From positions 40,174 to 104,173 of the forward strand of contig FCOH02000021.1 of NCBI GenBank assembly GCA_001544595.2: DNA of 64,000 nt, in the 5' to 3' direction. How positions within the stretch are numbered: the stretch's first letter is position 1; every line of letters starts with the position of its first letter. Under the pieces are notes generated by a model. That model had not been told where the DNA came from. It worked only from the letters and a program-made list of their open reading frames with translations, and made no database searches. Made by a program: the position numbers and the translations under genes. Of the stretch, positions 25,749 through 38,167 are shown in pieces. The stretch is from Caballeronia peredens (GTDB taxonomy: Bacteria > Pseudomonadota > Gammaproteobacteria > Burkholderiales > Burkholderiaceae).

Positions 25749-25778
25749 TTGCCATCGTTTTGATTCGTCGCGTATATT
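25749..25778 (+). promoter_or_regulatory. Candidate sigma-70 promoter for gltBD
   Basis: TTGCCA (25749-25754) and TATATT (25773-25778) are separated by 18 bases. A start near 25785 would give a leader of about 135 nt before gltB. That leader contains a small perfect hairpin, GCAGCG-TGAC-CGCTGC (25806-25821), and longer GC-rich pairings. Together with the preceding terminator this accounts for the 326-nt gap between genes. Confidence 0.45.
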
Positions 25779-25921
25779 TCGATTTCCGGCGATTTTTTGC
25801 GGCGCAGCGTGACCGCTGCACGACCGGCTTCGCGGCGTACAAGCCTGAATAACAGGCCGCGAGCGACATAAAAAATGGTTCAACGGCCGAGTCGGCCCCT
25901 CACAGTAGAGACGGTGTCCCC

Positions 25922-30625
<4,704 letters not shown>

Positions 30626-30647
30626 TCGGCTTCAGACACATAGAAGG

Positions 30648-30674
30648 GCTCTCCGGTGCATGACACCGGAGAGC
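30648..30674 (+). other. Intercistronic hairpin between gltB and gltD
   Basis: GCTCTCCGGTG and CACCGGAGAGC form a perfect 11-bp stem around CATGA. No T tract follows, so it may act as a processing, stability or partial termination element that sets the gltB to gltD ratio. Confidence 0.6.
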
Positions 30675-30711
30675 GAGTTCCTCACCGTACATAGAGAAAG
30701 AAGAGAACCAC

Positions 30712-32178
30712 ATGGGCAAGGCAACCGGTTTTCTCGAGTTCGAACGCCGCCACGAGGCGTACGAAGCACCGCTGACCCGCGTCAAGCACTACAAGGAATT
30801 CGTCGCCGCGCTGACGGACGAAGACGCCAAGATTCAGGGCGCGCGCTGCATGGACTGCGGCATTCCGTTCTGCAACAACGGCTGTCCGGTCAACAACATC
30901 ATTCCGGACTTCAACGATCTCGTGTTCCAGCAGGACTGGAAGAACGCGATCAACGTGCTGCATTCGACCAACAATTTCCCCGAATTCACGGGCCGCATCT
31001 GCCCGGCGCCGTGCGAGGCGGCGTGCACGCTCGGCATCAACGACGATCCCGTCGGCATCAAGTCGATCGAGCACGCGATCATCGACAAGGCCTTCACGGA
31101 AGGCTGGGTCGTGCCGCAACCGCCGAAGCACAAGACCGGCAAGAAGGTGGCGGTCGTCGGGTCGGGTCCGGCGGGGCTGGCCGTCGCGCAGCAACTGGGG
31201 CGCGCGGGGCACGATGTCGTCGTGTTCGAGAAGAACGATCGCATCGGCGGGCTGCTGCGTTACGGCATTCCCGACTTCAAGCTGGAGAAGTGGCTGATCG
31301 ACCGCCGCATGCGCCAGATGGAAGCGGAAGGCGTGTCGTTCCGCACGAACGTGTTCATCGGCCGTGATCCGCTGCCGGCGTTCATCGGCAATACGGCGAA
31401 AGAAACCGTCACGCCCGACGAACTGAAGGAACAGTTCGACGCGGTCGTGATCGCGGGCGGCTCGGAAACGCCGCGTGATCTGCCGGTGCCGGGTCGCGAA
31501 CTCGAAGGCATCTACTATGCGATGGAATTCCTGCCGCAGCAGAACAAGGTCAACGCCGGCGACAAGCTGACGGATCAGCTGCTGGCGAAGGGCAAGCATG
31601 TCGTCGTGATCGGCGGCGGCGATACGGGTTCGGATTGTGTCGGCACGTCGAATCGTCATGGCGCGAAGGGCGTCGTGCAGTTCGAGCTGCTCGCGCAGCC
31701 GCCCGAGGAAGAAAACAAGCCGCTCGTGTGGCCGTACTGGCCGATCAAGCTGCGCACGTCGTCGTCGCACGAAGAGGGTTGCGATCGCGACTGGTCGGTG
31801 GCGACGAAGCGCTTCGAAGGCAAGAACGGCAAGGTCGAGAAGCTGATCGCGGTGCGCGTCGAGTGGAAGGGCGGCAAGATGCAGGAAGTGCCGAACTCCG
31901 AGTTCGAACTGAAGGCCGATCTCGTGCTGCTCGCGATGGGCTTCACGCAGCCGGTGTCGCCGGTGCTGGATGCGTTCGGCGTCGAGAAGGACGCGCGCGG
32001 CAATGTGCGCGCTTCCACCGAGGGCGAGAAGGCGTATTACACGTCGGTGGACAAGGTATTCACCGCGGGCGACATGCGGCGTGGTCAGTCGCTCGTCGTG
32101 TGGGCGATCCGCGAAGGACGTCAGTGCGCGCGCTCGGTCGACGCGTATCTGATGGGCAGCAGCGAGTTGCCGCGGTAA
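30712..32178 (+). CDS. gltD: Glutamate synthase (NADPH) small subunit
   Basis: GltD takes electrons from NADPH through FAD and passes them via iron-sulfur clusters to GltB. The 488-residue protein has the N-terminal cysteine pattern for two 4Fe-4S clusters (CMDCGIPFCNNGCPVNNIIPD and CPAPCEAAC), an FAD-binding GSGPAGLAVAQQL, and a second dinucleotide site VIGGGDTGSDC for NADPH. The C-terminal FTAGDMRRGQSLVVWAI is characteristic. It forms an operon with gltB and ends at a terminator. Confidence 0.97.
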   Translation: MGKATGFLEFERRHEAYEAPLTRVKHYKEFVAALTDEDAKIQGARCMDCGIPFCNNGCPVNNIIPDFNDLVFQQDWKNAINVLHSTNNFPEFTGRICPAPCEAACTLGINDDPVGIKSIEHAIIDKAFTEGWVVPQPPKHKTGKKVAVVGSGPAGLAVAQQLGRAGHDVVVFEKNDRIGGLLRYGIPDFKLEKWLIDRRMRQMEAEGVSFRTNVFIGRDPLPAFIGNTAKETVTPDELKEQFDAVVIAGGSETPRDLPVPGRELEGIYYAMEFLPQQNKVNAGDKLTDQLLAKGKHVVVIGGGDTGSDCVGTSNRHGAKGVVQFELLAQPPEEENKPLVWPYWPIKLRTSSSHEEGCDRDWSVATKRFEGKNGKVEKLIAVRVEWKGGKMQEVPNSEFELKADLVLLAMGFTQPVSPVLDAFGVEKDARGNVRASTEGEKAYYTSVDKVFTAGDMRRGQSLVVWAIREGRQCARSVDAYLMGSSELPR

Positions 32179-32200
32179 GGAACGGGCGGTAGCGGTAGCG

Positions 32201-32238
32201 AAAAAGGGCGGACGGCCGTGAGGTCATGCGCCCTTTTT
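32201..32238. terminator. Terminator between gltD and the DUF1828 gene
   Basis: AAAAAGGGCG (32201-32210) pairs with CGCCCTTTTT (32229-32238). With A residues on one flank and T on the other it can serve both the gltD transcript and the convergent minus-strand transcript. Confidence 0.8.
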
Positions 32239-33023
32239 TATGTGGCGCGGAGGCGGTGATGAATCTTTTTCGCGAGTGCCGCCTTGGCGTCGATCGAGTC
32301 GATCATGTCATTTGCGGCGTTCATGAGCCTGCGCAGATCGCTGCCGGGAATCGCGCCGGCATCCTGGAACACGACGATCGAATCGAAGCGCTCGATGTAT
32401 TGATCGATATGCTGAAGCACGATGGTCGCGAGCCGCGCGCGCTCCTGACTCGTCACGCCGAACACGAAGAGTGGCGTGCGCGCGCTTCTGATTGAAAAGT
32501 CGATGGGATAGTCGGCCGCGTCCGGCACTTCCGGCGCGCGATAGTTTTCGATGACATTGTCGATGCCGACGATTTCGGTGAGGCTCAGCTTCAGGTCGTC
32601 GAAGAATGTCGATGCCACGCGGGTCCGATTCCAGCTGCGAAGATCATTGACGCGCAGCATCGCTTGTCCGTATCGGAGCAGCGAAACCCCCAGAAGCTGT
32701 TCATCCGACTCGCAGACGATTTGACCATCGTCTGCGAGTCGTGCGCCGTATTCCGCGAGCATCTTGTCGAGCAGCACGCGGCGCGGGCCTCGCAGCAAGG
32801 CGGAGGCATCCGAATCGTACGAGGCGCGCATGAGCGTGGTGCCGGCGTCTTCGATCCGCCAGCCGCCCATCGTCTGCCGCAGCCAGACAGTCACATAGTC
32901 GCCGTCGGGCTCGAGCAGCGGCATGGAGAGACGCAGCGCGTCGCCGTCCTGAGCGACTTCGAGTTCGGAACACCACGATTCGCACAGCAGCCGCTTAATT
33001 GCGTCCGGGGTGTTGGAGAGCAT
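32238..33023 (-). CDS. DUF1828/DUF1829 domain protein of unknown function
   Basis: The 261-residue protein resembles the two-domain DUF1828-DUF1829 family. Residues about 25-110 fit DUF1828 (DGDALRLSMPLLEPDGDYVTVWLRQTMGGWRIEDAGTTL, then RRVLLDKMLAEYGARLADDGQIV), a domain with a strand-rich start and the conserved D-x-G turn. Residues about 150-261 fit DUF1829, with FFDDLKLSL, PIDFSIRS and a C-terminal helical stretch. No biochemical role is established. Relatives occur in mobile and phage-linked regions. The start at 33023 is one base after the stop of the upstream gene, so the two form an operon. GC, judged by eye on sample lines, is around 58-60% against 65-70% in gltD, suggesting transfer. 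Family assignment is from memory of the motif pattern. Confidence 0.65.
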   Translation of the reverse strand: MLSNTPDAIKRLLCESWCSELEVAQDGDALRLSMPLLEPDGDYVTVWLRQTMGGWRIEDAGTTLMRASYDSDASALLRGPRRVLLDKMLAEYGARLADDGQIVCESDEQLLGVSLLRYGQAMLRVNDLRSWNRTRVASTFFDDLKLSLTEIVGIDNVIENYRAPEVPDAADYPIDFSIRSARTPLFVFGVTSQERARLATIVLQHIDQYIERFDSIVVFQDAGAIPGSDLRRLMNAANDMIDSIDAKAALAKKIHHRLRAT

Positions 33024-33024
33024 G

Positions 33025-33507
33025 TCAGAACTCGAGTTCGGGTTGGAACGGGTTGTATTCGAGCGATGAGATGCCGCAATCCTTGCACAGACATTCGAAC
33101 GCTCCTTCGACCGAATTGTATTCGGACACTGGCTCGGCGTAACCGTCAGGATCGAGGCCCGCGTCGATGTAGCGATGCGTGGCGAGATGCCTGTGGCAAC
33201 CGGCCGGAACCTTCGTCCGCTCGATGATGTTTCTGTGCGGGTGATACGGACCGTTGTAACGGGCAAGGATCAGCGTCGCTTCGCTCGACCATACCCGGGC
33301 GAGTCCTGCCGAGAAGACGGCCGGGTTCGACGAGGAAATGCGAAGGAAGAGTCGGTATGTCTGGGTCGGATCGCACGCATCTTGAAGCGAGAAATTTTTC
33401 TCGCGATGCCCGCCTTTCGTCACCCATCTCGCGCGCGGATTGACGATGATCTTGGGCGCGCGACGCATCGATTCGAGATCATCGTCGGTCAATCGCTGAA
33501 GGTCCAT
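33025..33507 (-). CDS. Hypothetical protein, partner of the DUF1828 gene
   Basis: I do not recognise this 160-residue protein with confidence. It is soluble, with no signal or membrane segment. The middle resembles a small alpha/beta domain: KNFSLQDACDPTQTYRLFLRISSSNPAVFSAGLARVWSSEATLILARYNG, followed by histidine-rich HPHRNIIERTKVPAGCHRHLATHRYIDAG and a C-terminal pair of cysteines in FECLCKDCGISSLEYNPF. The histidines and cysteines could bind a metal or form a nuclease-like site, but that is speculation. I chose ATG 33507, with GGAAAGG upstream, over a TTG at 33528. It is the first gene of the two-gene unit and shares the lower GC. Confidence 0.6.
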   Translation of the reverse strand: MDLQRLTDDDLESMRRAPKIIVNPRARWVTKGGHREKNFSLQDACDPTQTYRLFLRISSSNPAVFSAGLARVWSSEATLILARYNGPYHPHRNIIERTKVPAGCHRHLATHRYIDAGLDPDGYAEPVSEYNSVEGAFECLCKDCGISSLEYNPFQPELEF

Positions 33508-33586
33508 CTGCTGCCTTTCCGTCGACAAGACGCGACAGTCTAAGACGCAGCGAATCGATCACATCAACCGTACCGACAAATAAGAA

Positions 33587-33620
33587 AAACCGCACCGACG
33601 ATTGCTCATGGGTGCGGTTT
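33587..33620 (-). terminator. Rho-independent terminator of the SbmA/YddA-like ABC gene
   Basis: AAACCGCACC (33587-33596) pairs with GGTGCGGTTT (33611-33620). On the minus strand it is followed by TTCTTATTT, a T-rich tail, ending the ABC transporter transcript about 23 nt past its stop. Confidence 0.8.
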
Positions 33621-33642
33621 GTCGATATCGCAGCCGCGCGCC

Positions 33643-35385
33643 TCAAGCCTCCGCCATCGCCCTCTCGATCTCGATCTTGTAGTCATGGAACATCGCCACC
33701 GACTCGCGATGTGCCACGCTCAGGATCGCCGCTTTCGGCAGCCGCTCGACCAGCGTGTTGTAGATATGCAGTTCGTTTTCTGCATCGAGCGCGCTCGTCG
33801 CTTCGTCGAGGAACAGGAAATCGGGCTTGTGCAGCAGCACGCGCGCCGCGGCCAGGCGCTGTTGTTCGCCCGGCGACAGGCTCCGCGCCCAATGCGCACT
33901 TTCCTCCAGCCGGTCCGCATACCCTTCGAGATTGCAGAGCCGCAGCGCGTCGCGCGATTCATCGTCGCTGAACGTGCCGCCGGGCGAAGGATACGACAGC
34001 GCCGCACGCAACGTGCCGATCGGCAGATAGCTCATCTGCGGGATGAACATCATTTTCGCGTCGACGGGCGCATCGATGGTGCCGTCGCCGAACGGCCACA
34101 AGCCCGCCAGCGCGCGCATCAGCGTGCTCTTGCCCGACCCCGACGGCCCGACCACGAGCCAGCGCGAGCCCGGCTCGATCGACACGTTCGCCACGCGCGA
34201 GAGCGGCGTGCCGTTGGGCAGCGCGAGCATCAGACCGGTGGTCGTGAGCGACGGCGTGCTCGTGTAGTGCAGATTGATGCCGCCGTGCTCGGTCGCCGGC
34301 GAGGTTTCCTCGCGGATATGCGTCGAACGCATCACGCGCTTGAATTCACGCAGACGGTTGACGGTGGCGCGCCATTCGACCAGCGTCGAATAACTGTTGA
34401 TGAACCAGGAAAACGAATCGCTCACCGTGCCGAATGCCGATGAAATCTGCATCAGCACGCCGAACGAAAATGCGCCCGCGAAGTAGCGCGGCGCGGCGAC
34501 CATGATCGGGAAGATGATCGCGATCTGCCCGTAGAACGAGAGCACGAAGGTCATGCGCTTCGTGTACTTCATGATCATCCACCAGTTGTCGCGGATGCGC
34601 TGGAAGATGCTCTTCGCGTTCGCGGTCTCGGTGCTGATGCCGTCGTAGAAAGCGATCTGCTCGGCGTTCTCGCGCACGCGGATCAGGCCGAAGCGGAAAT
34701 CCGCCTCCACCTTTTGCTGCTGGTAGTTGATCGACACCAGCGGATGCCCGACTTTCTGAATGATGAGCGAGCCGATGATCGCGTACAGCGCCGCCGCCCA
34801 CACCATGTAGCCCGGAATGACGATCGGCGTGCCGCCCAGCGAAAAGGTCAGCGCGCCCGCGATGGTCCAGAGAATCGTGATGAAAGTGACCAGCGTGACG
34901 AGCGTCGAAAGCAGGTCGAGCGACAGGGAAAGCGTGGTTGTCGCGAAGGATTGCAGGTCGTCGGAGATACGCTGGTCGGGGTTGTCGGCGAGGCGGTCGC
35001 GCTCGATGCGGTAGAACGCCTTGTCGCCGAGCCATTGCTCAAGATACCGATTGGTGAGCCACTGGCGCCAGCGGAACGCGAGCATCTGCCGCAGATATCG
35101 GCCATACACGGCCAGCAGGATGTACGCGAACGCGAGGCCCGTGAAGATCAGCAGCAGATGCGGAAAGTCGCGGACATTCTTGTTCTGCAGGGCGTTGTAG
35201 AAGTCGGCGTTCCAGCTGTTGAGCCGCACGTTGATCCACACGACCGTCATGTTGATGGCGATGATCGCAACCAGCAGACCCCACGCGACGCCGCGTTCCT
35301 CCGACACCCAGTAGGGCTTGATGAGGCTCCATGCCGACACTTCGTCGGCCTTCTGCTGTGTGCTTTCGGTACTGGTGTTGGTCAT
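33643..35385 (-). CDS. SbmA/YddA-type ABC transporter, fused membrane and ATPase domains
   Basis: The 580-residue protein is a half transporter of the ABC_membrane_2 group (YddA, also related to SbmA/BacA). Residues about 25-370 hold six membrane segments, including YWVSEERGVAWGLLVAIIAINM, FYNALQNKN and FRWRQWLTNRYLEQWLGDKAFYRIE, a stretch typical of the SbmA/BacA-like fold. The ATPase has Walker A VGPSGSGKST, signature LSPGEQQR, Walker B FLFLDEATSALD and the histidine in SVAHR. Substrate is unknown; relatives carry peptides, vitamins or very long-chain acyl groups. I set the start at 35385 (MTNTSTEST) by its AGGAAG ribosome site; an in-frame start at 35517 adds 44 Arg/Pro-rich residues. It diverges from the thiamine operon. 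Confidence 0.88.
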   Translation of the reverse strand: MTNTSTESTQQKADEVSAWSLIKPYWVSEERGVAWGLLVAIIAINMTVVWINVRLNSWNADFYNALQNKNVRDFPHLLLIFTGLAFAYILLAVYGRYLRQMLAFRWRQWLTNRYLEQWLGDKAFYRIERDRLADNPDQRISDDLQSFATTTLSLSLDLLSTLVTLVTFITILWTIAGALTFSLGGTPIVIPGYMVWAAALYAIIGSLIIQKVGHPLVSINYQQQKVEADFRFGLIRVRENAEQIAFYDGISTETANAKSIFQRIRDNWWMIMKYTKRMTFVLSFYGQIAIIFPIMVAAPRYFAGAFSFGVLMQISSAFGTVSDSFSWFINSYSTLVEWRATVNRLREFKRVMRSTHIREETSPATEHGGINLHYTSTPSLTTTGLMLALPNGTPLSRVANVSIEPGSRWLVVGPSGSGKSTLMRALAGLWPFGDGTIDAPVDAKMMFIPQMSYLPIGTLRAALSYPSPGGTFSDDESRDALRLCNLEGYADRLEESAHWARSLSPGEQQRLAAARVLLHKPDFLFLDEATSALDAENELHIYNTLVERLPKAAILSVAHRESVAMFHDYKIEIERAMAEA

Positions 35386-35605
35386 GAGCTTCCTGCCGAT
35401 GCGCCCAGCGGGCGGCGGATTGTTGCGCGTTATGCGTGTGCTGCGTCGTGCGGGCGGGTTCCGGCGCGCGGCCTTTGCCATTCCCGCGAATTGTTCCGGG
35501 GTTCGCTTAACGCTCACTTAATTTCGCGCGATCGTTCGGCGAACCATGCTCGCGGCATTGTGCCAGAGTGCCGCCGCGCCCGAAAAAAGCCGGGGCAATC
35601 CCGGT

Positions 35606-35635
35606 TTGCAGCGCGTTCGCCTTTCATGTTCTAAT
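35606..35635 (+). promoter_or_regulatory. Candidate promoter for the thiamine operon
   Basis: TTGCAG (35606-35611) and TCTAAT (35630-35635) are 18 bases apart. A start near 35642 would place the transcript just before the TPP riboswitch. It lies in the 565-nt gap between the divergent ABC gene and thiO, which also holds the ABC promoter. Confidence 0.5.
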
Positions 35636-35649
35636 GACCTTCGACGAAA

Positions 35650-35742
35650 CAGGGGTGCTTCGCGCGCATCGATCACGAGCGCGACGAGGCTGAGAGAGAC
35701 CCTTTGCACCCGATCCGGGTAATACCGGCGAGGGAAGTTTCC
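35650..35742 (+). ncRNA. TPP riboswitch (THI element)
   Basis: The conserved cores are present: AGGGGTGC at the 5' strand, GAGGCTGAGAGAGACCC, then CACCCGATCCGGGTAATACC and GGCGAGGGAAG. These are the thi-box bases that bind thiamine pyrophosphate. It lies about 210 nt before thiO in the right orientation, so it should reduce thiO-thiS-thiG-thiE expression when TPP is abundant. Past the aptamer, GCGCG/CGCGC pairings and later T-rich stretches could form the expression platform, but I could not tell whether it acts on transcription or translation. Confidence 0.93.
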
Positions 35743-35950
35743 GGAGAACGCGCGTTACCCGCGCCATTCCTCCAGTCTCTTCCGAGTCATTGTCTTTTCC
35801 GTCCGGCGCGCGCTTTTTCATCGGTGCCGCTGCCGGGCCGGTCTCTCTTCGCTGATTTCGTCCTTGTGATGTGACGCCGCGCCAACACGGCCGAGATCGC
35901 GTATCCGGTCTCCGTCGACGCGCGGCGCTGCGTAGTCAGGAGACATCGAA

Positions 35951-37120
35951 TTGAACGGAATCGATCAGAACGCCGCGCGCCGGCCGGACTTTGCCGTCGT
36001 CGGCGGCGGGCTCGTCGGACGGCTCGTCGCGTGGCAACTCGCGGGCGCGGGGCATCGCGTCGAGCTTTTCGAACGCGGCGACGCCCTCGGCACTCAATCC
36101 GCCGCCTGGGTCGCCGCCGCCATGCTCGCGCCGCTCGCCGAGGCCGCGAGCGCAGAACCGCTCGTCGTCGGACTGGGCGCGGCGTCGCTCGAACGCTGGC
36201 CGCGTCTCATTGCGCAGTTGCCCGAGCCGGTGTTTTTCCAGCGCAACGGCACGCTCGTCGTCTGGCACGGCGCCGATCGCGCCGAGGCGCCGCTGTTCGA
36301 GCGCCGGCTGCGCGCCAATTCGCCCGCCGCTCTGCTCGATGGCGGGTTCCTCAAACTCGCGGGCGCGCAACTCACGCAGGCCGAACCCGCGCTCGGCACG
36401 CGCTTCGCGCAAGGCTGGCTGCTGCCCAACGAGGGCCAACTGGACAATCGCCAGGCGCTGGGCGCGCTCGCGGCCGGCCTCGCCGCGCGCGGCGTGCGCA
36501 CGCACTGGAATACGCCCGTCGACGCGAGCCCCGAATCGACCAACGGCGCCCGCTGGATCATCGATTGCCGTGGTCTGGGCGGCAAGCCGGCGTGGCCCGC
36601 GTTGCGCGGCATCCGCGGCGAAGTCGCGCGCGTGCATGCGCCGGGCATCGGGCTTTCGCGGCCCGTGCGGCTGCTGCATCCGCGCTATCCGCTTTACATC
36701 GCGCCGAAAGAAAACGATCTGTACGTGATCGGCGCGACCGAAGTGGAAGGCGAGGACATGTCGCCCGTTTCCGTGCGCTCCGCGCTTGAATTGCTGAGCG
36801 CCGCGTTCGCGGTGCATCCGGGATTCGGCGAGGCGCGCATCCTGGAGCTCAATTCGCATTGCCGGCCGACGCTGCCGGATCACCGCCCGGCGATCGTCTG
36901 GGACGGGGCGCGGACCTTGCGCGTCAACGGCTTGTACCGGCACGGCTTCATGATCGCGCCCGAAGTCGCGGATAGCGCGTGCCGGCTCGCCGAAGCGCTC
37001 GTTTCCGGCGATGTCGCCGGCGCCGACACCTTCGGCGATTTCCGTAGCGCGGCGCGCTGGCCGGAACTGCTGCACGACCGACACGAGAACCGCGCCGCTG
37101 CGAGCGCACTGTCGCACTAG
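35951..37120 (+). CDS. thiO: FAD-dependent glycine oxidase ThiO
   Basis: ThiO oxidises glycine to the imine used for making the thiazole part of thiamine. The 389-residue DAO-family flavoprotein has an FAD-binding FAVVGGGLVGRLVAWQLAGAG (about 14-34), the motif QSAAWVAAAMLAP near the flavin, RGIRGEVARVHAPG, and the C-terminal RPTLPDHRPAIVW with GLYRHGFMIAPEVAD, all typical of ThiO. The start is a TTG with an AGGAGA ribosome site at 35939-35944. It is the first gene after the TPP riboswitch and is followed 19 nt later by thiS, which supports the thiamine role over other amine oxidases. Confidence 0.9.
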   Translation: MNGIDQNAARRPDFAVVGGGLVGRLVAWQLAGAGHRVELFERGDALGTQSAAWVAAAMLAPLAEAASAEPLVVGLGAASLERWPRLIAQLPEPVFFQRNGTLVVWHGADRAEAPLFERRLRANSPAALLDGGFLKLAGAQLTQAEPALGTRFAQGWLLPNEGQLDNRQALGALAAGLAARGVRTHWNTPVDASPESTNGARWIIDCRGLGGKPAWPALRGIRGEVARVHAPGIGLSRPVRLLHPRYPLYIAPKENDLYVIGATEVEGEDMSPVSVRSALELLSAAFAVHPGFGEARILELNSHCRPTLPDHRPAIVWDGARTLRVNGLYRHGFMIAPEVADSACRLAEALVSGDVAGADTFGDFRSAARWPELLHDRHENRAAASALSH

Positions 37121-37139
37121 ATAAGCAAGAGACGAAGCC

Positions 37140-37337
37140 ATGAACATCCACATCAATCAGCGCAGCTTCGATTTGCCCGAAGCCGCCACCGTCACCGAGG
37201 CGCTCGCTGCGTTCGGCGCGAAACCACCGTTCGCGGTCGCATTGAACGGGCAGTTCGTCGCGCGCGGCGAACACGCCACGAAGATGCTCGCCGCGGGCGA
37301 CAAGCTCGACGTCGTGTCGCCCGTCGCGGGCGGCTGA
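37140..37337 (+). CDS. thiS: Sulfur carrier protein ThiS
   Basis: ThiS is a ubiquitin-fold carrier whose C-terminal Gly-Gly is adenylated and turned into a thiocarboxylate, giving sulfur to ThiG. This 65-residue protein begins MNIHINQRSFDLPE and ends VVSPVAGG, with the required Gly-Gly. It sits between thiO and thiG in the riboswitch-controlled operon. Confidence 0.95.
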   Translation: MNIHINQRSFDLPEAATVTEALAAFGAKPPFAVALNGQFVARGEHATKMLAAGDKLDVVSPVAGG

Positions 37338-37360
37338 AACCGGAACCGAAGGATCGAACC

Positions 37361-38167
37361 ATGACAACATCCACCGCCGATTCGCTCACGCTCTACGGCC
37401 AGGCGTTTCCGAGCCGCGTGCTGCTCGGGACGTCGCGCTATCCGTCGCTGCAATCGCTGTCCGACTCCATCGACGCCGCGCGTCCCGGCATGGTCACCGT
37501 CGCGCTGCGCCGGCAATCGGAGACGGGCGAAGCCGGTTTCTTCGACGTGCTCAAGCGCCACGGCGTCGCGCTGCTGCCGAATACGGCCGGCTGCCAGAGC
37601 GTCGATGAAGTGCTGACCACGGCCCACATGGCGCGCGAAGTATTCGAGACGCCGTGGATCAAGCTCGAACTGATCGGCGACGACTACACGCTCCAGCCCG
37701 ACCCGATCGGGCTCGTCGAGGCGGCGGCGAAACTGATCCGCGACGGCTTCAAGGTGCTGCCGTACTGCACGGAAGATCTCGTGATCGGGCGGCGTCTGCT
37801 CGATGCCGGCTGCGAGGCGCTGATGCCGTGGGGCGCGCCGATCGGCACCGGCAAGGGCGTCACCAATCCGTACGGGCTGCGCACGCTGCGCGAGCGTTTG
37901 CCGGACGTGCCGCTGATCGTCGATGCCGGTCTCGGCGTGCCGTCGCATGCGTGTCAGGTGATGGAATGGGGCTTCGACGGCGTGTTGCTCAACACGGCCG
38001 TGTCGCAGGCCACCTTTCCGCCGCAAATGGCGCGGGCGTTCGCGCTCGGCGTCGAGGCGGGGCGCACGGCTTTCCTTGCCGGACCGATGGCCGAGCGCGA
38101 CAGCGCCCAGGCGAGCACGCCGGTCGTCGGCATGCCGTTCTGGCATCAGGACGGAGGTGCGGCGTGA
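37361..38167 (+). CDS. thiG: Thiazole synthase ThiG
   Basis: ThiG assembles the thiazole phosphate from deoxyxylulose phosphate, the ThiO product and ThiS-bound sulfur. The 268-residue barrel protein has the Schiff base lysine Lys101 in WIKLELIGD, the motif VLPYCTEDLVIGRRLLDAGCEALMPWGAPIGTGKG, and the phosphate site DAGLGVPSHA. Its stop overlaps the GTG start of thiE. Confidence 0.97.
   Translation: MTTSTADSLTLYGQAFPSRVLLGTSRYPSLQSLSDSIDAARPGMVTVALRRQSETGEAGFFDVLKRHGVALLPNTAGCQSVDEVLTTAHMAREVFETPWIKLELIGDDYTLQPDPIGLVEAAAKLIRDGFKVLPYCTEDLVIGRRLLDAGCEALMPWGAPIGTGKGVTNPYGLRTLRERLPDVPLIVDAGLGVPSHACQVMEWGFDGVLLNTAVSQATFPPQMARAFALGVEAGRTAFLAGPMAERDSAQASTPVVGMPFWHQDGGAA

Noticed and set aside
25885..25897. 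GGCCGA-G-TCGGCC palindrome just before gltB
   Set aside because: With a single-base centre it cannot fold well beyond a 4-bp stem, and GC-rich palindromes of this size are common by chance here.
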